From: Acidimicrobiaceae bacterium UBA2093 | Lineage (GTDB): Bacteria; Actinomycetota; Acidimicrobiia; Acidimicrobiales; Ilumatobacteraceae | Direction of reading: 5' to 3' | Length of the DNA stretch: 19,538 nt | Assembly (NCBI GenBank): GCA_002331255.1 | Contig: DCZD01000043.1 | Span: 13,025-32,562 of the forward strand | Part shown: piece by piece, positions 12,722 through 19,538 of the stretch | How the letters are laid out: each line of letters begins with the position of its first letter | Numbering within the stretch: position 1 is the first letter of the stretch | The notes under the pieces: generated by a model | Database searches by the model: none | Seen by the model: the letters and a program-made list of their open reading frames with translations, nothing else | What the model was told of the DNA's origin: nothing | Translations under genes and position numbers: made by a program

Positions 12722-13913
12722 CACAGTGAACGAAAGCGTACCGCTGACCACGTCGTCATGGCCGGCGCCGCATGTGCCCGGTCGTGTTGGAGGCACAGAT
12801 CTCAACGATCTCGCGATGTTGCGACGTCGGATGCGGCGAGAGCGAATGGCAATTCCTCTGGTCACGATCTCATGGCTCATCATCCTGACGGTCGTGATCA
12901 GCTCTGTCATTCGCATCGAGCGATGGGAAGTTGCACCGGGCGAGGCCCTCACCGTGTCTGACCGTATTGAGGTCAAAGAAAAAGAAGGTGGCGACAAAGA
13001 GCCCGAGCGATTCGAGCCGAAGAACAAGATTCGTTTCGTCACTGCATTCGCTGGTCAACTCACCGCACTCGACGCATTTGTCGGTTGGATCGACCCACAT
13101 GTGCAGGTCGACACGTTCGTCGAGCACTTTGGTGAGCAAGACCCTGCAGATCAGCGGCAGATTGCATTCCAATCCATGTTTGGTGCACAGCAAGTCGCCG
13201 AATATGTGGCGTTCTCTCGTCTTGGCTACGACGCAACTTTCAACCAGGGTGCGGCCGTCGTTGAAGAACCACTATGTCTTGAGAACCCCGACCCTCAAAG
13301 CGCTTGCAAGGTGCTCAATGTGGGAGACACCATCACATCGCTTGATGGCAAACCGATCGACATATTGACCGACATCACACCGGTACTGGCGGAACGGTCA
13401 CCCGGTGACATCGTCGACATCACTGTTGAACCACGCGATGGAAGCAAGAAACAGAACAAGAAGGTGAAACTCATCGCCAATCCAGACGATCCGATGAAGA
13501 CCTTGGTCGGCTTCACGCCAGCAGACACCAGAACAGTGGACCTTCCTTTCGAAGTCAGCATCTCGACGTCTGACATCGGCGGCCCGTCGGCTGGTCTCGC
13601 TTTCACCTTGGCACTTCTCGACGAGTTGAGCCCCGGCGAATTGCTCGGTCGTCGAAAGGTCGCTGCGACCGGAACAATCAACGAGGATGGTGAAGTCGGG
13701 GCGATCGGTGCTCTCGTACAGAAGGCTGTTGCAGTGCGTGATTCAGGCGCCAGGGTCTTTCTTGTTCCGAAGGACCAGACCGAGGACGAGATTCAGGCTG
13801 CACAGAAGGCTGCAGGCTCTGGCGTGCGCATCATTGCTGTCGCCACCCTTGATGAGGCGTTGCATGTGCTCGACGAACTAGGTGGGGACCCGCTTCCACG
13901 CATCAACACCTGA
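12702..13913 (+). CDS. Membrane-anchored PDZ/Lon-like Ser-Lys protease (YlbL type)
   Basis: 403 residues from the ATG at 12702. One transmembrane helix (about 50-66, P-L-V-T-I-S-W-L-I-I-L-T-V-V-I) is followed by an extracytoplasmic region. A PDZ-like segment lies near 205-250 (V-L-N-V-G-D-T-I-T-S-L-D-G-K-P-I). The C-terminal Lon proteolytic domain (S16) has D-I-G-G-P-S-A-G-L-A-F-T with the catalytic Ser, and G-A-L-V-Q-K-A-V-A-V-R-D-S-G-A with the catalytic Lys, so the dyad is intact; there is no ATPase domain, as usual for this group. The start is uncertain: a preceding ATG is adjacent and later in-frame ATGs occur at 12814 and beyond; none has a Shine-Dalgarno or leaderless -10. It is followed by a hairpin and the DivIVA-domain gene. 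Substrate unknown; an envelope quality-control or signalling role is an inference. Confidence 0.88.
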   Translation: MDDNTDITVNESVPLTTSSWPAPHVPGRVGGTDLNDLAMLRRRMRRERMAIPLVTISWLIILTVVISSVIRIERWEVAPGEALTVSDRIEVKEKEGGDKEPERFEPKNKIRFVTAFAGQLTALDAFVGWIDPHVQVDTFVEHFGEQDPADQRQIAFQSMFGAQQVAEYVAFSRLGYDATFNQGAAVVEEPLCLENPDPQSACKVLNVGDTITSLDGKPIDILTDITPVLAERSPGDIVDITVEPRDGSKKQNKKVKLIANPDDPMKTLVGFTPADTRTVDLPFEVSISTSDIGGPSAGLAFTLALLDELSPGELLGRRKVAATGTINEDGEVGAIGALVQKAVAVRDSGARVFLVPKDQTEDEIQAAQKAAGSGVRIIAVATLDEALHVLDELGGDPLPRINT

Positions 13914-13921
13914 TGCGCCTT

Positions 13922-13946
13922 GCCTTGTCGGGCGCCACGACAGGGC
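13922..13946 (+). terminator. Hairpin after the Lon-like protease gene
   Basis: GCCTTGTCG and CGACAGGGC pair over nine positions (one G-U in RNA) around a 7-nt loop, beginning eight nt after the stop codon. No T-tract follows, but position and stability fit a terminator or attenuator before the next gene. Confidence 0.5.
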
Positions 13947-13978
13947 CCGATTGCCACCATCGCGCATGTCCACAGCCG

Positions 13979-13984
13979 TACTCT
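13979..13984 (+). promoter_or_regulatory. -10 box upstream of the DivIVA-domain gene
   Basis: TACTCT lies 10 nt before the ATG at 13995, predicting a leader of only about three nt. No Shine-Dalgarno is present, in keeping with near-leaderless expression. Confidence 0.4.
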
Positions 13985-13994
13985 GGTTGTACTC

Positions 13995-16049
13995 ATGGCC
14001 ATTTCGTTCTCCCGCCCGGACCCGGCCTCTCCTGCAGCAGTGGGATCGGCCACGTTCCCCGTCAATCGACGGGGTTACGACCCTGCCGAGGTACGCGATT
14101 TCTTGCGCATGGTCGCGGCCGAACTTGCTCGCTTGCAGGAGAGGGAGCGGTTTCTCGAGAGCGAACTTCGCGCATTGCAGACAAAAGGCATGTCATCACC
14201 AGGTCGTCTCGATGAAGAGACTGTCACGACACTGTTGGGCGAAGAAGCAGCACGTGTGTTGTCGACCGCGCGCGATGCCAGCGTGCAGATTCGCAACAGG
14301 GCAGAAGAGTCGGCCACGCGACTAGTGCGGGAAGCAGCCGAAGACGCCGCACGCATTCGCGAGTCAGCTCAAGGCGAAGCGAATCGCATTCGTAACGACG
14401 CCAACAACGATGCTGAGTCGGAAGTCGAACTTGCGAAGCAGCAGGGACGCGACATGGTGTTTGAGGCACGTGAATATCGCGAGAAGGTGCTGTCAGAGCT
14501 TGCCCGTCGGCGTGACGCCGCACGTGCCCAGATCGAGCAACTGTTACATGGTCGCGATCGTTTACTGAACGCATTCGAGCGCGCGCGTATCGCATCTGAA
14601 GACGTCATCAACGGTCTCGAAGCCGCACACGATGAACCGGAGATGTTGGTGAACTTGTCGCCAACCACGGGTCCGTTGCCAGCGATGTTGCCAGCTCGCA
14701 AAACCGACCCGACCGCACCGACGCCGTTTGACCATGAGACCGCCGTCGAGCCGGTGAGCAAGCCGGTCGCTGATGCAGTCGACAGTGAAGTCTTCGACGT
14801 GATGGTCGTCGAGGAACAAATTGAGGTTGCCGTCGAAGTTCCTGCAGTGAAAACTTCTGATCCGGAAACGTTGGAAGCAGAAGTACAGTTTTATGACCAC
14901 GCTGTCAGCGACACCGAGCTGCATTTAGAAGCCGAGCCATACGTTTCACCTGTGCACCCAGAAGTGTCAAACCCCTCGAATATGCATCCGTCGTTGATGG
15001 ATGACCGAGACCAGCCTGAATCAAAAGACGAGACCGGTCCACTTGCCAACGTTGTATCGCTGTTTGATGGTCGTCGCGGCAAGAAGACCAAGGTTGCCGA
15101 ACCAGAAGTTGATGTGTCGCCAGTGGTCGAAACCCCCGTTGTTGCGCCGGTTATCGAACCAGTTGTTGAAACGGTCGTGGCTCCGGTCGAGCCAATCAAG
15201 AACGAGCCCGAGACTCATCAATTGAGCAAGACGGCAGTTGACGACATATTCAAGCGACTGCGCGGATCGTCACCTGAGTCGGTGACGAAGGCTGTCGAAA
15301 GCAAGAAAGCTGAGAGCTCAACCAGCAAAGTTCAAAAGGACGAGCCGGTTGCGCGTCGACCACTTGCCGTGACGCCCGTAGTCGAACCCGAGAAGTTCGT
15401 GCATCGCGATGAAGTACTCGCGCCAATCATCGAAACACTCTCTAAGAAAATCAAGCGTGTTCTTGCCGACGAACAGAACTCGATTCTTGAGGTGCTTGAG
15501 AGCAAGAAGCGCAAGATTGATGTTGACGCATTGCTTGGCACCGACAAGGCGCACATCACGCGTCATACGGATGCCTTGACGGACACCGTCATGAAAGCTG
15601 CGATGGAAGGTGCGAAGACCACCAAGACCGCTCGCGGGTCAGTGAAGCGAGTGACGCCGGCAGCTGTGATGTCGGCGATGAGCGATGTGCTGGGTGAGCA
15701 CCTCGTGTCGTCAATGCGCGCGAAAGTCGAATCAATTCTCTCTGAATGCGACGGTGATCGCGACGCGATCGCAGAAGGCGTGCGCAACACGTATCGCGAA
15801 TGGAAGATGCAGCGGGCTGACGAAGTGGCTGCAGATATCGCATGTGCATCGTTCGTGCGGGGAAGTGTCGAATCACTTGAACCCGGTACAAAAGTGTGTT
15901 GGATGGTCGATCCGAACGGACCTGCATGTCCTGACGCTGAAGACAACTCATTGGCGGGTGCAACTATTTGTGGTGAGCCATTCCCAACGGGTCATACGAT
16001 GCCGCCAGCACATGTCGGCTGCCGTTGCATCATTAGCCCCGCGCACTAG
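13995..16049 (+). CDS. DivIVA-domain protein with C-terminal phage Mu gpF-like domain
   Basis: 684 residues from the ATG at 13995. The N-terminus (A-T-F-P-V-N-R-R-G-Y-D-P-A-E-V-R-D-F-L-R-M-V-A-A-E-L-A-R-L, about 19-48) is a DivIVA domain, which senses curved membrane at poles and septa; Phe21 matches the membrane-inserting Phe. A long coiled coil follows (to about 225), rich in Ala/Glu/Arg. About 225-455 is an acidic, Pro/Val-rich, probably disordered linker. The last ~190 residues are helical and end with W-K-M-Q-R-A-D-E-V-A-A-D-I-A... then C-W-M-V-D-P-N-G-P-A-C-P-D-A-E-D-N and F-P-T-G-H-T-M-P-P-A-H-V-G-C-R-C-I-I-S-P (about 635-682). That ending matches the C-terminal domain of phage Mu gpF/SPP1 gp7 head-morphogenesis proteins. 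Cys635, 645, 659, 676, 678 and His667, 673 could bind metal. A role at the cell pole is inferred from the N-domain; what the phage-type part does is unknown. Confidence 0.85.
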   Translation: MAISFSRPDPASPAAVGSATFPVNRRGYDPAEVRDFLRMVAAELARLQERERFLESELRALQTKGMSSPGRLDEETVTTLLGEEAARVLSTARDASVQIRNRAEESATRLVREAAEDAARIRESAQGEANRIRNDANNDAESEVELAKQQGRDMVFEAREYREKVLSELARRRDAARAQIEQLLHGRDRLLNAFERARIASEDVINGLEAAHDEPEMLVNLSPTTGPLPAMLPARKTDPTAPTPFDHETAVEPVSKPVADAVDSEVFDVMVVEEQIEVAVEVPAVKTSDPETLEAEVQFYDHAVSDTELHLEAEPYVSPVHPEVSNPSNMHPSLMDDRDQPESKDETGPLANVVSLFDGRRGKKTKVAEPEVDVSPVVETPVVAPVIEPVVETVVAPVEPIKNEPETHQLSKTAVDDIFKRLRGSSPESVTKAVESKKAESSTSKVQKDEPVARRPLAVTPVVEPEKFVHRDEVLAPIIETLSKKIKRVLADEQNSILEVLESKKRKIDVDALLGTDKAHITRHTDALTDTVMKAAMEGAKTTKTARGSVKRVTPAAVMSAMSDVLGEHLVSSMRAKVESILSECDGDRDAIAEGVRNTYREWKMQRADEVAADIACASFVRGSVESLEPGTKVCWMVDPNGPACPDAEDNSLAGATICGEPFPTGHTMPPAHVGCRCIISPAH

Positions 16050-16055
16050 TAGCGT
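16050..16055 (+). promoter_or_regulatory. -10 box for near-leaderless UPF0182 transcript
   Basis: TAGCGT directly follows the DivIVA-gene stop and ends eight nt before the GTG at 16064. Confidence 0.4.
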
Positions 16056-16063
16056 CGGCGCGA

Positions 16064-19021
16064 GTGCGCAACCCCTCTGATCTCCCCCCGAGCGGTCCTG
16101 GCGGACAACCGCCGTTCCGTATTCCCCAGCTGAAGTTTGGCCGACCCAGCAAGGGTCGAATTCTCGTGTCGATCGTCGTCGCTCTGCTGCTTGTGCTCGC
16201 TTTCAGCGCACGCAGTCTTTCATCGTTCTTTGTCAACATCCTCTGGTTCCGAGGGCTAGGGCAAAGCGACGTGTACTTCGGCATTCTCAGCGCAAAGGTG
16301 CAGCTCGCGGTCATTTTCACAGCTGGCTTCGCCCTCATCGCGTGGGTGAACCTCTTCATCACTGATCGACTCGCACCGTTGGTGCTTCCCAACACTCCAG
16401 AAGATCGTGCAGTGCTTCGCGTGCAGGAAGTCATCGGCAAGCGACGAGGGTTGCTCCGCGCCGGAGTGTCGATCTTCTTGGGAGTTCTCGCCGGACTGCC
16501 AGCAGCGACGCAGTGGCAAGAGTGGATTCTGTTCCGCAACAGGCAGGCCTTTGCAGCAGGTGATCCACAGTTCAAAGCGAACGTTGGCTTCTACGTGTTT
16601 CGTCTGCCGTTCGCAGAGTTCGTCGTGAATTGGGCGTTCGGGGCACTCATCTTCATCGTTGCCCTCACGGTGTTCGCCCACTTCATCAACGGTGGTATTC
16701 GTCCGCAGGCTCGAACCAATCGCATGACACCGCAGTCGAAGGTGCATATCTCGGTGCTGTTGGCCGCCGCCGCTTTGCTGCGTGCCGTCGGGTACTGGTT
16801 GGCCCGATTCGACCTCACTCGTTCGCAACGAGGAGTGGTGCAGGGTGCTTTGTATACCGACGTCAATGCACAACTCCCGGCCATCAATCTCATGATCTTG
16901 GTGTCTGCCGCGGTTGCAGTGTTGCTGCTGTGGAATGTGCGTCAGCGTGGATGGCGCATCCCAGTTCTGGCCGTTGGCCTGTGGGTCGTGGTCGCTGTCA
17001 CTGCCGGCACGCTGTATCCAGCTCTCGTGCAACGGTTCGTCGTGCAGCCAAACGTGAGCACGCGTGAGTTGCCTTTTATCGAGCGGAATATCACGGCGAC
17101 GAAAGCCGCACTTGGTCTTGAGAATGTTCAGCGCAAAGAGATCTCCTTTGGCGATGTCGACATTGAGGCAGCCGAGGCAAACGATCTGCCGTTGCGCGAC
17201 GTACGACAGCTTGATGCTGTGCAGATGCGTAATCGATTCGGTCTGGACCAAGGACTCACGTCGTTCTATGCCGTTCGCGATCTCGACGTCGACCGTTACT
17301 CAATCGACGGTCGAATACAGCAGGTGATGGTCGCATCTCGCGAGTTGAACACCGACGGCATACCGAACCGCACATGGGTCTCTCGACACCTCATCTACAC
17401 GCACGGATGTGGTGTCATCGCTGCGCCAGCAAGTGTGGTGACCGCAGACGGTCGTCCGTCATATGTCGATCTGAAGGTGACGAAACCACAGCTTTATTTC
17501 GGTGATCGACTTGACGGCTACAGCGTGGTGAACACGAATCAGGACGAACAGGCTTGCCCGAGCACAACTGTGAGCGAATACACCGGTGAGCGGGGAGTGC
17601 GAGTTGACAGCGTGTTGCGTCGTCTCGCACTTGCCATCAATTTCGGTGAATACAACTTGTTCGGGTCGCGCCTCATTACTGAAGACTCACAGTTGCTGTG
17701 GGTGCGTGACGTGCGTGAGCGAGTGCAGAAGATTGCGCCATTCCTGCGTTTCGACAGCGACCCCTACCCGGTGGTCGTGAAGGGCGAGGTCAAGTGGGTG
17801 ATTGACGCCTACACAACCACCGACCGGTACCCGTACGCACAGAATGCAAACACCGGTCAATTGACTGCGAACAGCGGCCTCGATCACTCATTCAACTACG
17901 TGCGAAACAGCGTGAAAGCCGTGGTTGACGCATACTCCGGCGATGTCACCATGTACGTGGTCGACAACAAAGACCCAATCATCCGTGCGTGGCGTGCAGC
18001 GTTCCCGAATCTGTTCACTCCGAAGAGCGAGGCTCCGGCGGATTTGGTCGCCCACTTCCGATACCCAGAAGATCTCTTCCGTGTGCAGTCGAACGTGTTC
18101 GGCAAGTACCAGTTCGACGAAGCGAACTTGTTCTTCAACCGTGACGCGGCGTGGAGCGTGGCCCAGGCTCCGCCGATTGAGCCTGAAGGAGCAACCTCGG
18201 CACCTTCCGTAGCGACGGCACCAGGTGCGCTTCAAGTCGATTCCGTTGATGTGGCCGACGCGAATGTTGCGCGCTTCACGCCGTACTACACAATCTTCCA
18301 CGCGCCAGATGGAAGTAGCGATACGGGAATCTTCTCGATGTTGCGTCCGTATGTTCCGTTCTCTGCCGACGACAGTCGTAAAGAACTGCGCGCGATGATG
18401 GTCGTGTCGTCTGACCCTGAGACGTATGGGCAAATCACCGTCTACGAGATGTCGACGCCACTTCCGCCTGGCCCTGCCACGATCGCCGCCGAGTTCGAGA
18501 GCGACCCGGTGGTCAGTGAAATCATCACGCCACTTGACCTTCGTGGCAGTCGCGTGACGTACGGTGACCTGCAGATCGTGCCGATTGCCAAAGGTGTGGT
18601 GTATCTCCGGCCGATGTTCGTGCAGCCGCAAGACGCAGATGCCAAGCAAGTGTTCGTACGCAAGATCCTCGGTTGGTACAACGGTCGCACAGTCATCGCC
18701 GACAATGTGTCACAGGCTGTCTCGCGATTGTTGCCCGGATTCACCACGAACCTCGGTGACCGAGTCGGCTCTGCAACCTCGGGAACGACCGCACCCACGA
18801 CGACTGTGCCAGGGAGCAGTACGCCATCACCATCTACGACAGCGCCGACATCGACCTCCGAGAATGGTTCACCAGAGCAGTTGCTCGCGCAGGCTGATGT
18901 GCTGTTCTCTGAAGCCGATACTGCACTCGCACAGACGCCACCAGATTTCGCGACCTATCAGTCAAAGCAGAGCCAAGCACGACAGCTGGTGCAGCGAGCG
19001 CTGCAATTGCTGAACGGCTGA
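16064..19021 (+). CDS. UPF0182 family multi-span membrane protein
   Basis: 985 residues from a GTG. UPF0182 (COG1615) proteins are large, widespread in actinobacteria, and of unknown function. A Pro/Gly-rich N-tail (about 1-30) is followed by seven hydrophobic helices at roughly 33-54, 77-98, 128-148, 176-200, 217-238, 262-284 and 291-313. Then comes a big extracytoplasmic domain (about 315-900) with family-like stretches such as R-E-L-P-F-I-E-R-N-I-T-A-T, W-V-S-R-H-L-I-Y-T-H-G-C-G, W-V-I-D-A-Y-T-T-T-D-R-Y-P-Y and F-N-Y-V-R-N-S-V-K-A-V-V-D-A-Y-S-G-D-V. A Thr/Ser/Pro linker (about 905-932) leads to a C-terminal helix (A-D-V-L-F-S-E-A-D-T-A-L). The start is supported by TAGCGT eight nt upstream. 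It follows the DivIVA-domain gene by 14 bp. Substrate or partner unknown. Confidence 0.93.
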   Translation: MRNPSDLPPSGPGGQPPFRIPQLKFGRPSKGRILVSIVVALLLVLAFSARSLSSFFVNILWFRGLGQSDVYFGILSAKVQLAVIFTAGFALIAWVNLFITDRLAPLVLPNTPEDRAVLRVQEVIGKRRGLLRAGVSIFLGVLAGLPAATQWQEWILFRNRQAFAAGDPQFKANVGFYVFRLPFAEFVVNWAFGALIFIVALTVFAHFINGGIRPQARTNRMTPQSKVHISVLLAAAALLRAVGYWLARFDLTRSQRGVVQGALYTDVNAQLPAINLMILVSAAVAVLLLWNVRQRGWRIPVLAVGLWVVVAVTAGTLYPALVQRFVVQPNVSTRELPFIERNITATKAALGLENVQRKEISFGDVDIEAAEANDLPLRDVRQLDAVQMRNRFGLDQGLTSFYAVRDLDVDRYSIDGRIQQVMVASRELNTDGIPNRTWVSRHLIYTHGCGVIAAPASVVTADGRPSYVDLKVTKPQLYFGDRLDGYSVVNTNQDEQACPSTTVSEYTGERGVRVDSVLRRLALAINFGEYNLFGSRLITEDSQLLWVRDVRERVQKIAPFLRFDSDPYPVVVKGEVKWVIDAYTTTDRYPYAQNANTGQLTANSGLDHSFNYVRNSVKAVVDAYSGDVTMYVVDNKDPIIRAWRAAFPNLFTPKSEAPADLVAHFRYPEDLFRVQSNVFGKYQFDEANLFFNRDAAWSVAQAPPIEPEGATSAPSVATAPGALQVDSVDVADANVARFTPYYTIFHAPDGSSDTGIFSMLRPYVPFSADDSRKELRAMMVVSSDPETYGQITVYEMSTPLPPGPATIAAEFESDPVVSEIITPLDLRGSRVTYGDLQIVPIAKGVVYLRPMFVQPQDADAKQVFVRKILGWYNGRTVIADNVSQAVSRLLPGFTTNLGDRVGSATSGTTAPTTTVPGSSTPSPSTTAPTSTSENGSPEQLLAQADVLFSEADTALAQTPPDFATYQSKQSQARQLVQRALQLLNG

Positions 19022-19033
19022 TTCGTTCAGCCG
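19015..19033. terminator. Hairpin spanning the two convergent stop codons
   Basis: CGGCTGA (19015-19021) pairs with TCAGCCG (19027-19033) around a TTCGT loop. The arms contain the stop codons of both the UPF0182 gene and the opposing coiled-coil gene, so one element could end both transcripts. An alternative CTGAAC/GTTCAG pairing competes. No T-tract. Confidence 0.5.
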
Positions 19034-19431
19034 CGAGTCTGACGGCGAATTTCTTCGGCAAGACCTGCGAGATCTTGGCGGAACGCGATCTCATATCGCG
19101 CCTGTTCACTTGCAAGGCGAACTTGTGATGAGCGAATCTGATCGATGGTCGCGGTCATATCGTTGTCTGACGACCGTGAGAGATTCTCGAGGTCGCTTCC
19201 CAGCTCGTGAAGTTGACGAGACAACTCAGAGCCCAAATTGCTGACCGATGTTTCGATGGAAGCGACGCGTGAGAGCAGTGCCGACGTTGTACCGGTTGCC
19301 GATGCGACGTCAGATACCTGTTGGGTGAGTTGGTTGCGCAACGACTCGATTTCAGCGGTGAGAGCGGCTATCGAAGCAGCCATCTGTTCCCGTTCGCGTT
19401 TTCTGCGTCCCATTGTCTCTGCCAAATTCAT
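19027..19431 (-). CDS. Small coiled-coil protein of unknown function
   Basis: 134 residues, almost wholly predicted coiled coil: after a basic start (M-G-R-R-K-R-E-R-E-Q from residue 7), heptad-like A-A-L-T-A-E-I-E-S-L-R-N-Q-L, then V-A-S-I-E-T-S-V-S-N-L-G-S-E-L-S-R-Q-L-H-E-L-G-S-D-L-E-N-L, ending R-Q-T-R-G. No transmembrane helix, no Cys, no known domain recognised. The ATG at 19431 is used; an in-frame ATG at 19413 would drop six residues. Neither has a clear Shine-Dalgarno. It is divergent from the initiator tRNA gene and converges with the UPF0182 gene. A structural or scaffolding role is all that can be guessed. Confidence 0.7.
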   Translation of the reverse strand: MNLAETMGRRKREREQMAASIAALTAEIESLRNQLTQQVSDVASATGTTSALLSRVASIETSVSNLGSELSRQLHELGSDLENLSRSSDNDMTATIDQIRSSQVRLASEQARYEIAFRQDLAGLAEEIRRQTRG

Positions 19432-19443
19432 CGAGGTGGCAGG

Positions 19444-19473
19444 TTGTGAGCCTGCACTGTCGCTCGCTACGGT
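19444..19473 (+). promoter_or_regulatory. Promoter of the initiator tRNA gene
   Basis: TTGTGA (19444-19449), an 18-bp spacer and TACGGT (19468-19473), placed 16 nt before the mature tRNA 5' end, as expected for a tRNA with a short 5' leader. The -35 lies within a small GCAGG...CCTGC dyad (19439-19455). Confidence 0.5.
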
Positions 19474-19489
19474 AGTGCTCCTACTACGA

Positions 19490-19538
<49 letters not shown>

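Noticed and set aside
13920..13994. Upstream extension of the DivIVA-domain protein to 13920
   Set aside because: The extra residues overlap a terminator hairpin and the -10 box; DivIVA-type N-termini start close to the conserved F-P-x-x-R-R-G-Y motif.
16256..17251. 331-residue open frame on the minus strand
   Set aside because: Antisense to the UPF0182 gene; His/Gln/Arg-rich composition typical of a complement reading of a high-GC gene.
17888..18649. 253-residue open frame on the minus strand
   Set aside because: Antisense to the UPF0182 extracytoplasmic domain; no start signal and Arg/His-rich composition.

Overview
The window looks like a piece of chromosome from a free-living actinobacterium of moderate to high GC, plausibly Acidimicrobiia, although the lineage is an inference. 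The grounds are a DivIVA-type polarity protein, a long UPF0182 membrane protein, a PDZ/Lon-like membrane protease, an adjacent amtB-glnK pair, and many genes whose -10 box (TANNNT) lies 6-8 nt before an ATG/GTG start, the leaderless arrangement common in actinobacteria. No transposase, integrase, CRISPR array or rRNA is visible. Genes are tightly packed on both strands, and no gene-free stretch exceeds about 150 bp.

Left part (1-5552): a truncated amidase (-), divergent from a class I SAM methyltransferase (+); a membrane-anchored coiled-coil protein (-); a flavin monooxygenase with the complete Baeyer-Villiger fingerprint (+); and a short DapA-like aldolase/lyase (+) ending in a long hairpin that contains its stop codon. 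Amidase, monooxygenase and DapA-like lyase are plausible catabolic enzymes, but no shared pathway can be proven.

Middle (5589-12402): the ammonium-transport operon amtB-glnK (-), with a 15-bp dyad in its promoter region; a stand-alone biotin-dependent carboxyltransferase subunit (+); a 60-residue Cys-rich protein (+) whose -10 box and start codon sit inside a CsoR/CstR-like dyad; a haem-dependent oxidative N-demethylase (HDOD/DUF3445) family protein (+); a perfect 14-bp bidirectional terminator; a small three-helix membrane protein (-) preceded by a helically phased array of TTTCCACA-like repeats; a TetR regulator (-) with a dyad over its own -10; DNA-3-methyladenine glycosylase I (tag, +); and a HEAT-repeat protein (-).

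Right part (12425-19538): a small two-helix membrane protein (-) overlapping head to head with a PDZ/Lon-like Ser-Lys protease (+); then a DivIVA-domain protein whose C-terminus matches the Mu gpF/SPP1 gp7 phage head-morphogenesis domain (ending P-P-A-H-x-x-C-R-C); then a 985-residue UPF0182 membrane protein; a small coiled-coil protein (-); and the first 49 nt of an initiator tRNA. The phage-type domain fused to a cell-pole protein, and the phased TTTCCACA array, are the two most unusual things here. All functional statements rest on reading motifs by eye; no database search was run.
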